A stretch of 64,000 nucleotides of DNA from Verrucomicrobiales bacterium. GTDB lineage: Bacteria > Verrucomicrobiota > Verrucomicrobiia > Verrucomicrobiales > V1-33. Made by a program: the position numbers and the translations under genes. Shown piece after piece: positions 33,579-42,219 of the stretch (positions within the stretch are counted from its first letter, which is position 1; each line of letters starts with the position of its first letter). The stretch is from NCBI GenBank assembly GCA_028293125.1, contig JAQGPJ010000055.1, positions 62,001-126,000 on the forward strand, in the 5' to 3' direction. Below the pieces are notes generated by a model. The model searched no databases. It saw nothing but the letters and a program-made list of their open reading frames with translations, and was not told the DNA's origin.

Positions 33579-34449
33579 ATTCCCGGGTCTCCACCGCCGA
33601 GCCGTCAGTGACTTCGAGGAAAAGCCGCTCCAGGGTGGTGCGGGGGTGGCCCATAGTCAGGAGATCGGTGACGGGATGGGAGGAGATCAGCGCCCGGACC
33701 GCCTTCAGAACCTCCGGGGTGGCATTGCGCAGGAGGATTTCCGTCTGGTCCTCCACGCTCATGAGCTCGGACAGCGCTCCCTCCTTCACCAGTTTGCCTT
33801 TGTAAATAATTCCCACGCGGTCACAGACCTCCTGCACCTGCTCCAGAAGGTGGGAGGACAGGATGACGGTTATGCCCTGCTCCCGCAGCGCCAGGATAAG
33901 GTCCCGGATCTTCCGCGATCCGCCGGGGTCCACCCCCGCCGTAGGCTCATCCAGCACCACCAGCCGGGGCCGGTGGATGATGGCCTGAGCCAGGCCGATG
34001 CGCTGCAGCATGCCTTTGGAATACCCCGCCAGACGGCGGTCGGCGGCGTGCTCCAAGTCCACCAGCGCCAGCAGTTCCCCGATGCGGTCCTTCAGCGCCG
34101 ACCCGGTGATGCCGCAGAGTTTGCCGTAAAAAACCAAGGTCTCGCGCCCGGTCAAATGGCGGTAAAAGTAAGGATTCTCAGGCAGAAAACCCACGTCCTC
34201 CCGGCTGTCCACGCGGGCGCTGTCGCGGCCGAAGATCGAGCACTTTCCCTCCGTGGCCCGCAGCAGGCCCAGCAGGACCTTCATGGTGGTGCTTTTCCCG
34301 GAGCCATTGGGGCCGATAAGGCCGTAAATCTGGCCGGCGGCGATATCGAACGACACATCCTGAACGGCTGTCACCGTCTGCCGGCGCAGCGTGGGCAGCC
34401 GGAAGATCCGGGTGAGATGCTGAATGGAGACGGCGGGAACTTCGGACAT
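33568..34449 (-). CDS. ABC transporter ATP-binding protein
   Basis: A 293-aa nucleotide-binding subunit. Walker A is GPNGSGKST, the signature is GYSKGMLQRIGLAQ, Walker B is LVVLDEPTAGVD and the switch His is in SSHLLEQ. The lineage resembles CcmA/NatA-type exporters. A C-terminal extension of ~75 residues after the core is common in this type. It is the first gene of a three-gene operon with the permease and the anchored protein; the permease start overlaps its stop by 11 nt. Confidence 0.93.
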   Translation of the reverse strand: MSEVPAVSIQHLTRIFRLPTLRRQTVTAVQDVSFDIAAGQIYGLIGPNGSGKSTTMKVLLGLLRATEGKCSIFGRDSARVDSREDVGFLPENPYFYRHLTGRETLVFYGKLCGITGSALKDRIGELLALVDLEHAADRRLAGYSKGMLQRIGLAQAIIHRPRLVVLDEPTAGVDPGGSRKIRDLILALREQGITVILSSHLLEQVQEVCDRVGIIYKGKLVKEGALSELMSVEDQTEILLRNATPEVLKAVRALISSHPVTDLLTMGHPRTTLERLFLEVTDGSAVETREYVK

Positions 34450-34577
34450 GAGGGGGGGATTGCAGCCGCGAGGTTAGCAATTTCCCCGCACGCGGCAAGT
34501 CTGATCATGCCGGTGGCCTAAATTCCTGTCAGCGTCTTTCCAATGATCCCTTCACCTTTCCCCTGCCCCGCCGGCCC

Positions 34578-35993
34578 TCACCACGGCAGAGAGAAGGTTT
34601 TCACGGTGGTCATGAAGCGCATGGCCTCAATAACGCCCTCCTTGATGCCGAGCCCGCTGTCCCTGATGCCGCCGAACGGACTGAGCTCCAGCCGGTAGCC
34701 GGGGATTTCGTTGACATTGACCGTGCCGGCGCGGATGCCCTTCACGGCTTTGATGGCGGACTCCATGGAGCGCGTGACGATGCCGCTGGAAAGTCCGTAG
34801 GACGTGGCATTGGAAAGGGCGATGGCGTCATCCAAGTCCTTCACCGCATAAATCGGGGCCAAGGGACCAAAGCATTCACAGGTGGCCAGATGCGCGGTCC
34901 GCGGGACATTGGCCAGAACGGTGGGCGGCATGAGAGCACCCTGACAACGGCCGCCCAGCAGGATTTCCGCCCCCACGGACTCCGCTTGGCGCACCGCCGC
35001 CTCCAGAGACTGCGCGGCTTTTTCGTCAATGACGGTGCCAACCCGCGTGGCCTCATCAGTAGGATCACCGGAGGTGTAAGTGCGGGCGAGGGCAAGGAAG
35101 CGCTCCGTGAAGGCGGCGAGCACCCGCTCCTGCACCAGGAGGCGGCGCACGGCGGTGCAGCGCTGGCCGCTGTTGCGGAAGCAGCCCTCGCAGGCCAGCA
35201 GGGCGGCAAGATCGAGATCCGCATCCTCCAGCACGATGAGCGGGGAATGCCCGCCAAGTTCCAGACAGGTCTTTTTGTAGCCGGCGGTCCCCGCGATTTC
35301 CTTGCCCACGGCGGCGCTTCCCGTGAAAGTGACCAGATCCACCCGTTCATCCCGGATCAGAGGGCGGGTGATTTCATCCAGCGGACCGTGGACGCAGCTC
35401 AGCAGATGGCCAGGGAGTCCGGCCTCGTAAAGCAGCTCTGTCAGGCGGATGGCAGTGAGCGGCGTTTTCTCCGAGGGCTTCAGGATCACGGGCGCGCCCA
35501 CGGCAATGGCGGGGGCCAGCTTGTGGGCGACCTGATTGAGCGGATGGTTGAAGGGGGTGATGGCCGCGATGAGTCCCAGCGGCTCGCGCAGGGTGAAGAT
35601 TTTTCGCGCCTTGCCGGTCTGGGAAATATCGCAGGAGAAGATCTGGCCGTCATCGCGCAGCGCCTCCATGGCCGCGAAGGTGAAAACATCGCAGGCACGC
35701 CCGACCTCGTAGCGGGTCTCGCGCAGGCACAGGCCGGACTCGGCGGTGATAAGCCGGGCGAACTCCTCCCGCCGGACCTCCAGCAGGCCGCCGGTTCTGG
35801 CCAGGATATGGCTGCGCTCATAGCGGGTCAAAGGCTCATGCGGGTCCAAGTGGGCTGTGATGGCCTGCTCCAGCTGGGCGCGGGTGATGGCCGCGGCGCG
35901 CCCGGCGGGTTCACGGTTCCAAGGATTGAGGACCTCAATCCAGGAGCCGCTCTCAACGGCGGTGCCGGCGATGTAACTGGGAAGGGAGAGCAT
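34578..35993 (-). CDS. phnY: Phosphonoacetaldehyde dehydrogenase (PhnY-like)
   Basis: A 471-aa NAD-dependent aldehyde dehydrogenase starting at MLSLPSYIAGTAVES (35993). The nucleophile is in NSGQRCTAVRR and the general base in CLELGGHSPLIVLEDADLD; the nucleotide-binding loop is VTFTGSAAVGKEIA. An ALDH alone is not diagnostic, but phosphonoacetaldehyde dehydrogenase is the standard partner of phosphonoacetate hydrolase. That hydrolase lies directly upstream on the same strand, 77 nt apart. The two would turn phosphonoacetaldehyde into phosphonoacetate and then acetate plus phosphate. The transaminase (PhnW) that makes phosphonoacetaldehyde from 2-aminoethylphosphonate is not in the window. Confidence 0.8.
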   Translation of the reverse strand: MLSLPSYIAGTAVESGSWIEVLNPWNREPAGRAAAITRAQLEQAITAHLDPHEPLTRYERSHILARTGGLLEVRREEFARLITAESGLCLRETRYEVGRACDVFTFAAMEALRDDGQIFSCDISQTGKARKIFTLREPLGLIAAITPFNHPLNQVAHKLAPAIAVGAPVILKPSEKTPLTAIRLTELLYEAGLPGHLLSCVHGPLDEITRPLIRDERVDLVTFTGSAAVGKEIAGTAGYKKTCLELGGHSPLIVLEDADLDLAALLACEGCFRNSGQRCTAVRRLLVQERVLAAFTERFLALARTYTSGDPTDEATRVGTVIDEKAAQSLEAAVRQAESVGAEILLGGRCQGALMPPTVLANVPRTAHLATCECFGPLAPIYAVKDLDDAIALSNATSYGLSSGIVTRSMESAIKAVKGIRAGTVNVNEIPGYRLELSPFGGIRDSGLGIKEGVIEAMRFMTTVKTFSLPW

Positions 35994-36070
35994 GACGGAT
36001 GATTTCAGAGACGGATGGCCGCGCGCTGCCACTGCCGGACATGCGCTTGGAGATGTCCGGCCGCGCAGGG

Positions 36071-37312
36071 TCAGCGGCTGCCATTGCAGGTGAACTCAAA
36101 GATGTCGAAGTTCCTGACATCACCGGCGGCGCGGGCTATATAGGCTTCATTCAGGGGCTCGCTGAAAATCAGCGGCACCATCTCCTCATACCGTCCGCCA
36201 TGGCTGCGCAGGGCTCCGGCCAGGGCTTTCAGATCATGATAGTGCGGCGTGCGGCCCAACACGGTGTCGCGGGCGCTGCACACCACCAAATCGCCCATGC
36301 GGTCCTCCGGCAGCTCCATCAACCGGGCGGCCACCGCCCGCTCATGGCATTCAGTGACGCCCCCGCGCCGCAGCAGCCAGTTGCGCACTTTTGCGGCCTC
36401 CATGCCCGGGGGCAGATGCACCTGAGCGAAGGATCCCAGCGCCCCGTGGTGGGCCACATAGGGATCTGTAATGGGCAGGATGACGCGGAAGCCATCGCCA
36501 AACGCCTCCGTCAGCTCCGTCTCCAGGTAGATCACCCTCGGCGTGCCGTCCGGGTGCTGCTTGGCGTTCATCCCATGGTCGGCGGTCACGCCGAGGATGG
36601 CTCCCAATTCCAGCAGCCGGCCCAGTTCGGCATCCACCGCTGCATAGAAGTCCAGCGCCTCCGGGTCCTCCGGGGCGTATTTGTGCTGCATGTAATCCGT
36701 GGTGCTCAGATACAGGAAGTCCGCCCGTCCCGCCGCCAGCAGCGCCACTCCGGCCTTGAGGACATAGAGGCTGGCGTCCCCGCTGTAGATCTCCGGAGTG
36801 GGGCCGGCGAGTGACTCCACATCGCCGATACCGTGGATTTCCACCACCGCATGTTTGGCCTTCTCCGAGGAGAAGGCGATGCCGCCCTCGGAGATCAGAC
36901 CGCTCGCGAAGATATCCCGCAGCTTCTCCTTGGCGGTCACCACCGCCACCTTCCGGCCCGCCCGCTGGGCATGGGGGAAAATAGTCTCCGCCCGGAGGAA
37001 TTTTGAGGAGTTCATCATCACCTCGCTGCCGGAGGCGGTGTCGAAAAAGAAATTTCCGCCGATGCCGTGCACCGCCGGCGGCACCCCGGTGACGATGCTG
37101 GTGTTGTTGACATTGGTGAAGGTGGGCATGGCGGCCCGCGCCATGCCCCGCCAGCCGGTGACGCTCATTTTGGCGAGGTTGGGCATGCGGCCCCGCGCGA
37201 GGGCACAGTCCAGATATTCATCCGCCGAGCCATCGAGACAGATGACGGCGACGGGCCGGGATGGGAGCAGATAGGTGCGCTGGTTGACGGTAAAGCTGGA
37301 CATGAGTGGCAT
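36071..37312 (-). CDS. phnA: Phosphonoacetate hydrolase
   Basis: A 413-aa alkaline-phosphatase-superfamily enzyme that cleaves the C-P bond of phosphonoacetate. The longest ORF (725 aa) is an over-extension: the conserved protein begins MPLMSSFTVNQRTYLLP. Metal and nucleophile motifs appear in order: VICLDGSADEYLD, FTNVNNTSIVTGVPP (Thr nucleophile region), DYMQHKYAPEDP, VTADHGMNAKQH and VAHHGALGSF. Start could be Met1 (37312) or Met4 (37303). The start ATG overlaps the stop of the small upstream ORF as TGATG, a translational-coupling arrangement. It is followed by phnY, so phosphonate breakdown for phosphorus supply is the clear role. Confidence 0.92.
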   Translation of the reverse strand: MPLMSSFTVNQRTYLLPSRPVAVICLDGSADEYLDCALARGRMPNLAKMSVTGWRGMARAAMPTFTNVNNTSIVTGVPPAVHGIGGNFFFDTASGSEVMMNSSKFLRAETIFPHAQRAGRKVAVVTAKEKLRDIFASGLISEGGIAFSSEKAKHAVVEIHGIGDVESLAGPTPEIYSGDASLYVLKAGVALLAAGRADFLYLSTTDYMQHKYAPEDPEALDFYAAVDAELGRLLELGAILGVTADHGMNAKQHPDGTPRVIYLETELTEAFGDGFRVILPITDPYVAHHGALGSFAQVHLPPGMEAAKVRNWLLRRGGVTECHERAVAARLMELPEDRMGDLVVCSARDTVLGRTPHYHDLKALAGALRSHGGRYEEMVPLIFSEPLNEAYIARAAGDVRNFDIFEFTCNGSR

Positions 37313-37503
37313 CAGGCTTTGGGCTGGAGATTGGCGGCGGTCAAACGGCAGCTGAAGACCTGCTCTCCGTTTTTGTTCGCAAGGGCGGCGTGGAGCCTGG
37401 TGGGCGTGACGGTGCGGCCGGCCTCCAAGGGTAGGAATACGTGCGGCTCCACGACGCTGCGCACAAGGCTGGCGTTGTAAACATTCAGTAACAGAATCAT
37501 CAT
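37312..37503 (-). CDS. 63-aa small protein coupled to phnA
   Basis: The start pair MM at 37503 has a good Shine-Dalgarno (AAAGGAAA about 5-12 bases upstream on the minus strand), better than most genes here, and the stop overlaps the phnA start as TGATG. The protein begins MMILLLNVYNASLVRSVVEP and ends LTAANLQPKA. I recognise no domain. It could be a genuine small partner of PhnA or a regulatory leader peptide whose translation opens the phnA start. Confidence 0.6.
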   Translation of the reverse strand: MMILLLNVYNASLVRSVVEPHVFLPLEAGRTVTPTRLHAALANKNGEQVFSCRLTAANLQPKA

Positions 37504-37509
37504 CGGCAC

Positions 37510-37533
37510 TTTCCTTTGATTCCTCAAAGGAAA
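37510..37533 (-). promoter_or_regulatory. Hairpin masking the ribosome-binding site of the phn small ORF
   Basis: A perfect 10-bp inverted repeat TTTCCTTTGA / TCAAAGGAAA with a 4-nt loop. On the transcript its 3' arm is the AAAGGAAA Shine-Dalgarno of the 63-aa ORF. The stem would block ribosome entry unless opened by another RNA strand, protein or temperature. It is an apparent translational switch at the head of the phosphonate genes. Confidence 0.6.
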
Positions 37534-37714
37534 CAGGATTGTCACCGCTGCTCCTACTTGAAAACAACGGGTCTGCCATCTCAAAACAAAACAAAACAGC
37601 CAGCCGGCACAGCCCGGGCCTGGCGTGCGGGAATGGATTTTCCGGGATGCGGTCCGGCATCCCGTGAACCACAGCTTCACCGCGCCAGTCCTTTCCGCCC
37701 TCCATCCCAGACCA

Positions 37715-38485
37715 ATGCCCGCTGCTCCGCCTCAATTTCTCTACTTCGACTGCGCGGGCACGCTGATGCACCCAGCGGAACCCATCGGCCGGGTGTATGC
37801 CCGCACGGCAGCAGCGTTCGGGATTCACAGCGATCCGAAGGAGATCCAGACACGGTTCCGCAAGGCGTGGAAAAAAGCGCTCCGTCCTGTCTATCCTCAT
37901 GGTCCGGATGAGAACGTGGATCTGACCTGGTGGCGGAAAATCGTGCGGGAGTCCCTTCTCCCTGCCCCGCTCGTGGAAAACTCCCGTGCCATCAATGATC
38001 CAACGCTGAAATCCGGGAGTCACGGCAGCAGCAACGATGACCACACTGGCAGCGGCACCGGCCTTGGCATCTTCGAAACCGATGCCTTTGAGGACTGCTT
38101 TCAAACCTTGTTCCGACACTATGCCCGGCCTGACGCCTGGCGGCTTTATCCGGAGGTGCGGCCTCTGCTTGAAGCCCTGCGCGGCAAAGTCAGGATGGGG
38201 GTGCTGTCCAACTTCGACGCCCGGCTTTACCCGCTGCTGGATGGCCACGGCCTGACGCCGTTTTTTGAAACCATCGTCATCTCCAGCGAGTCCGCCGCCT
38301 GCAAGCCGGACCCCGCCATCTTCACCCGTGCCGCCGCCATGGCCGGCAACCTGCCGCCGGAAGTCATCCTGCTGGCCGGGGATGATAAAGTCAATGACTG
38401 GCAGGGCGGAGCCGCCGCCGGATGGCGGATTTTCCCATTGCGCCGTCCTGACAATACCTTGGCGGATCTGCTGACGGTGCCATAA
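37715..38485 (+). CDS. HAD-superfamily hydrolase
   Basis: A 256-aa haloacid-dehalogenase-fold protein starting at MPAAPPQFLYFDCAGTL. HAD motif I is normally DxDGT; here it reads FDCAGTL, so the second Asp is Ala, as in some HDHD3-like members. Motif II is LSNFDARL, motif III/IV are CKPDPAIF and LLAGDDKVNDWQGG. A helical cap with Gly/Ser-rich insertion lies at residues ~85-120. Relatives act on small phosphorylated compounds. It is divergent from the phosphonate genes. The motif I change argues against phosphonoacetaldehyde hydrolase (PhnX). Confidence 0.82.
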   Translation: MPAAPPQFLYFDCAGTLMHPAEPIGRVYARTAAAFGIHSDPKEIQTRFRKAWKKALRPVYPHGPDENVDLTWWRKIVRESLLPAPLVENSRAINDPTLKSGSHGSSNDDHTGSGTGLGIFETDAFEDCFQTLFRHYARPDAWRLYPEVRPLLEALRGKVRMGVLSNFDARLYPLLDGHGLTPFFETIVISSESAACKPDPAIFTRAAAMAGNLPPEVILLAGDDKVNDWQGGAAAGWRIFPLRRPDNTLADLLTVP

Positions 38486-38520
38486 GGAACGCCCGCCTCC
38501 GGAGGGAGAGCGGGCGTTCC
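38486..38520. terminator. Inverted repeat between convergent genes, probable terminator
   Basis: GGAACGCCCGC (38486-38496) and GCGGGCGTTCC (38510-38520) form a perfect 11-bp stem with a 13-nt loop, directly after the HAD stop and 48 bases from the stop of the convergent helicase. There is no long T-run on either side, so termination in either direction is likely but not textbook. Confidence 0.6.
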
Positions 38521-38567
38521 AGTATCTGACTCAAAGGCTGCCCTTCCGGGACAGCGCGGCCTTCAGT

Positions 38568-40865
38568 CTACCGCTTCTTCCACGGAGGCTTGCCATTGCC
38601 CGGACGCGGGGCGGCAGGGGGGCCGTCACTGTGGCGGAAACCGGGCTTGCCGGGTCCTTTGCCGCCGAAGCGGGGCGGACGGCTTTCGCGGTCTTCGCCT
38701 TCGGCAGCAGGCTTACGGGTGGCGAAGGTAACCTTCAGCGGGCGGCCCTCGTGCTCAGCCCCCTCCATGTCAGCCACCAGCGTGCGCGCATGGGTGCTGT
38801 GGATCTGGCAGAAGGTCTGGTCGTCCATGAGTTTGATCTGGCCCACGGCCTGGGGCGGGAAATTGAACGCGCCATCGGCCAGCAGGTCCACGATTTCACG
38901 GGGACCGAATCCTTGGGATTTGCCAACCCCCAAGCGCACCCATTGGAAGCCGCGGGCCGCCGCCGGCAGGGCCACCATTTCATGCGGCCCTTTACTGAAG
39001 GATTTGCCGGTGGCCGTCAACGATGGCTCAGGACGGCGCGGCTCCCGCACAGGAGAGAAATCATCGCTGGTGTCGAAACGGATTTCATCGTGCGTGTCGT
39101 CCTCCAGCGGCTTGGCTGCGGGCTTGGGAGTGGCTTTGGCGGGTTTCAGCGCCTTGGGAGCGGGCTCGGCGGCAGCGGCAGCAGCCGGATCGCTGACCGG
39201 AGCAATTTCACTTTGGACCGCATTTTCAGCCATAGCAGCCGGCGCCGCCTGGGCTGGCTGGCCTCCCCCGGACACATCGGAGGCAGGATTGCCGACAGTC
39301 GTGACCGGCGCGGTGGACTCTGTTCCTGCGGGTGCCTCCGGTCCTTCAGAAGGGGAGAAGGGAACCCCGGCCGGCTCCGCTGCCGGAGCTGCAGCGGCGG
39401 TGACGGTGGCTTTGGACTTGACCGGGGCGGGCTTTTCCTCCGGAGCGGGAGCAGACGGCGCAGCAGCCTTTTTGGGAGCCGGCTCAGGCTTGCGGGCAAC
39501 AGCCGGGGGAGCGGCGGCGGCGGCGGCGGAACGAGTGGGAACACCGGCGGAAATCGCCAGATCAGGCTCAAATCCGCTGGCGGCCAGCAGTTCGTGAAAA
39601 AGAGCGCTGGCCACGTCGGTGGACGAGTAGCCCTCCACCAGCAGCTGCTCCACCAGACCGTCCTGCGGCTTGAAGCGGCCCGTGGTCAGGCGGTCACGGA
39701 CTTTGTCCAGCACATTGCCGGCGCGCTTCTGCTCCACCTCGTCCAGCGTCGGCACATGACCACGGTGGATGCGGCTGCGGGTGAAGCGCTCAATGGCCTG
39801 CAGCTTGTAAATCTCCCGTCCGCTGACGAGGGTGAAGGCGGTGCCCTTCCGCCCCGCGCGGCCGGTGCGGCCGATGCGGTGGACGTAGTCCTCCGGATCC
39901 CAGGGCAGGTCGAAATTCACCACCAGATCCACCTCCTCCACGTCCAGTCCGCGCCCGGCGACATCTGTAGCCACGAGAAGATCGAAGCCGCTCTTGCGGA
40001 ATTTCTCAATCGTGCGGCTGCGCATGGTTTGGGTGATGCCGCCGTGCAGGCGGTCGGCGGAGTAGCCGCGGCTTTGAAGGAGATCCGTCAGTTCATCCAC
40101 CATGCGCTGGGTGTTGCAGAAAATGATGCCCAGACGCACATTCTGCATATCGATCAGGCGGGTCAGGGCATCCGGCTTGTTGCGGATGGGCACCTCGAAG
40201 AAGGCCTGCTCCACCGTGGGCGCAGTCACATCCTTGGAGGCGATGCGGATGTGCTGCACGTCGCGGGAATAGCGCCCGATCAGCTCGCGGATGGCCGCCG
40301 GCATGGTGGCGCTGAAGAACACGGTCTGGCGCTCCGCCGGGGCGGCGCCGAGGATCTTCTCCATGTCATCGCGGAAGCCCATGTCCAGCATCCGGTCGCA
40401 CTCATCGAGGACCACCATTTTGATACGGCTCAGATTCAGCGCTCCCCGGTCCATCATATCCATCACCCGGCCCGGGGTGCCGATCACCACCTGCGGCCCG
40501 CGCTTCAGTTCGTAGAACTGGCGCTCATAGGACGCGCCGCCATAAATCGGCACTGCATGGATCTTCGGCATGAAGGCCGCCAGCTTATGCACTTCCTCCG
40601 CCACCTGCATGGCCAGTTCGCGGGCCGGACACAAAATCAAAAGCTGGGGAAACTTGCCATCCTGATCGATCTGATCCAGCGCCGGCAGCACAAAAGCCGC
40701 GGTTTTGCCCGAACCCGTCTGCGACTGGCCGACCAGATCCTTCCCTTGCAGGAGGACGGGGATGGAGGCGGTCTGAATCGGCGACGCCTCCTCATAGCCT
40801 AACTTTTCCACCGCTTTGAGCGCGGCGGGGGACAAACCTAAATCAATGAACGGGCGTTTTTCCAT
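38568..40865 (-). CDS. deaD: DEAD-box RNA helicase with DbpA-type RNA-binding tail (DeaD/CsdA-like)
   Basis: A 765-aa ATP-dependent RNA helicase. RecA-like domain 1: Q-motif FIDLGLSPAALKAVEKLG, Walker A SQTGSGKTA, PARELAMQ, IGTPGRVMDM, LDECDRMLDMGF and SATMP. Motif II reads DECD rather than DEAD. Domain 2 has GIIFCNTQR, ATDVAGRGLDVE and HRIGRTGRAGRKG. Residues ~440-640 are a long Ala/Pro/Glu linker, rich in low-complexity tracts. A folded C-terminal segment (~655-740: GFGPREIVDLLADGAFN, IHSTHARTLVADME) resembles the DbpA RNA-binding domain, and the end is basic (PGNGKPPWKKR). It should remodel ribosomal or cold-stress RNA. Confidence 0.9.
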   Translation of the reverse strand: MEKRPFIDLGLSPAALKAVEKLGYEEASPIQTASIPVLLQGKDLVGQSQTGSGKTAAFVLPALDQIDQDGKFPQLLILCPARELAMQVAEEVHKLAAFMPKIHAVPIYGGASYERQFYELKRGPQVVIGTPGRVMDMMDRGALNLSRIKMVVLDECDRMLDMGFRDDMEKILGAAPAERQTVFFSATMPAAIRELIGRYSRDVQHIRIASKDVTAPTVEQAFFEVPIRNKPDALTRLIDMQNVRLGIIFCNTQRMVDELTDLLQSRGYSADRLHGGITQTMRSRTIEKFRKSGFDLLVATDVAGRGLDVEEVDLVVNFDLPWDPEDYVHRIGRTGRAGRKGTAFTLVSGREIYKLQAIERFTRSRIHRGHVPTLDEVEQKRAGNVLDKVRDRLTTGRFKPQDGLVEQLLVEGYSSTDVASALFHELLAASGFEPDLAISAGVPTRSAAAAAAPPAVARKPEPAPKKAAAPSAPAPEEKPAPVKSKATVTAAAAPAAEPAGVPFSPSEGPEAPAGTESTAPVTTVGNPASDVSGGGQPAQAAPAAMAENAVQSEIAPVSDPAAAAAAEPAPKALKPAKATPKPAAKPLEDDTHDEIRFDTSDDFSPVREPRRPEPSLTATGKSFSKGPHEMVALPAAARGFQWVRLGVGKSQGFGPREIVDLLADGAFNFPPQAVGQIKLMDDQTFCQIHSTHARTLVADMEGAEHEGRPLKVTFATRKPAAEGEDRESRPPRFGGKGPGKPGFRHSDGPPAAPRPGNGKPPWKKR

Positions 40866-41010
40866 AAAAAGTTGGACCTATACCTGGAATTTCGGTTCTG
40901 TCGCCTGGTTTCCGCAGTTTCCTTCAGGAAACCCGTGCTTTCCCGGCGCGTGTCCGGGATTCATTTTTGAAGGTTACGTCAACGGAAAGCCGGGTGGATT
41001 CCGCAAAAAA

Positions 41011-42219
41011 TCACGCGGATTTTCCCGCAACCCGGGTGAGCCAATGATCCCATGGCCGGATGCCCAGGCCGTGGAAAAGCACCAGCAGGCCGGTCACGGC
41101 GCAGGCCAGGGACAACAGTTGCCGGACAGCCCGGAGTCCGCCGGGAGAGAGGGATTTTCCCAGCCGCAGCATCACCGCCGCCGTCAGCACAAACACCACG
41201 GCGGCCGGCAGGGCGAAGGACACGACCGCGGAGGAGATGCCGGTCCCGGTGCCGGCCTGAACCGCCTGCGCCCAAACTCCCGCCCCCACGCCTGCGGACA
41301 GGGAAAACAGCCCTGTGAGAATAAAACGCCGGACATCCGCCGGGGCACCGGGACGGTGGATGCCGTCCACCGCCGTCAGCATCACGCCGGCTCCCGCCAG
41401 AGCCGCCAGAACAAAAGCCGGCGCCTGGATTCCTCCCTGCACCGATCCGGTGCAGCCCATGGCAAACGCCACCACCGCCAGGCCGGACAGCCGCAGGGCG
41501 TCACGGCGGCTGGCGGCATTCAGGCCCAGGGCGGCCCACAGCGCCATCAGCCCCGCCTGCGCGGGCGGCAGGCTGTCCTCCTTTCCCGCGCCCGCCACGG
41601 CCGCGTCGGCCATGGATCCATCGGGCAGAAAGGAAATGCTGGTGTCGCGCGGCAGCACTCCCCAATTTTTCATCGGGTTTCCCGGCGTGCCGCAGCGGAA
41701 GGCGTAACTTAAATCCCAGGGCACGCCCGGTGAAGAGGGGAACTCCTTCACCATGGTGTGCGACAGCGTGAACCGGGCCGGCGGCGGGGACGGCAGGGAG
41801 TATTCCAGCCGGTAGGTGAAATGCGAATTGTCCGATCCCTCGCCGCCCTGTTTGATCACCGGCGGGGGATCGATGCCCAGCACTTTGCCGGTTAAAGGAT
41901 TGCCGTCCGCGCGCAGGTCAAAGTGGTCCAGCAGATAGGGGGAATGCCGGGGCGCGGCATCCTCCGCCTGCGCCTCGTCCACGGTGCCGTCCAGGGTAAT
42001 GGGCACCCCCTGCACCACGCAGAGCTCCCGGACGGACACCTGCAGTTTTATGGTGAGATGCCGCGGGGTGATTTCAATCCACAGCGGATTCTGCAGCATG
42101 GGATGCGCCCGCGCCGCGCCCCCCGCCAGCAGCAGCCAGGCCAGCACCGCCGCCGCCATGGCCGGCAGCCACGGCACGCGGCCGGCGCGGCGGATCCGCG
42201 GCGCGACGGGATTTATCAT
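41011..42219 (-). CDS. Exported multi-pass membrane protein of unknown function
   Basis: A 402-aa protein. I use MINPVAPRIRRAG (42219), which overlaps the UDG stop by 4 nt, rather than the longer ORF. An N-terminal signal (AVLAWLLLAGGAARAHPM) is followed by a soluble domain of ~200 residues (YRLEYSLPSPPPARFTLSH, VLPRDTSISFLPDG). Then come about five hydrophobic helices (LSGLAVVAFAMGCTGSVQGG, AFVLAALAGAGVMLTAV, FALPAAVVFVLTAAVML, LLSLACAVTGLLVLFHGL). The plan of an exported beta-rich head plus membrane tail faintly recalls HupE-type proteins, but I cannot assign a family. The gene is translationally coupled to the uracil-DNA glycosylase upstream. Confidence 0.6.
   Translation of the reverse strand: MINPVAPRIRRAGRVPWLPAMAAAVLAWLLLAGGAARAHPMLQNPLWIEITPRHLTIKLQVSVRELCVVQGVPITLDGTVDEAQAEDAAPRHSPYLLDHFDLRADGNPLTGKVLGIDPPPVIKQGGEGSDNSHFTYRLEYSLPSPPPARFTLSHTMVKEFPSSPGVPWDLSYAFRCGTPGNPMKNWGVLPRDTSISFLPDGSMADAAVAGAGKEDSLPPAQAGLMALWAALGLNAASRRDALRLSGLAVVAFAMGCTGSVQGGIQAPAFVLAALAGAGVMLTAVDGIHRPGAPADVRRFILTGLFSLSAGVGAGVWAQAVQAGTGTGISSAVVSFALPAAVVFVLTAAVMLRLGKSLSPGGLRAVRQLLSLACAVTGLLVLFHGLGIRPWDHWLTRVAGKSA

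Noticed and set aside
37715-38485. Considered the HAD gene as phosphonoacetaldehyde hydrolase (PhnX)
   Set aside because: Motif I reads DCAGT without the second Asp, and the cap does not show the expected Schiff-base Lys region; the neighbouring PhnY/PhnA already define another route.
38631-40802. 723-aa plus-strand ORF over the helicase
   Set aside because: Antisense shadow; the minus strand carries all helicase motifs.
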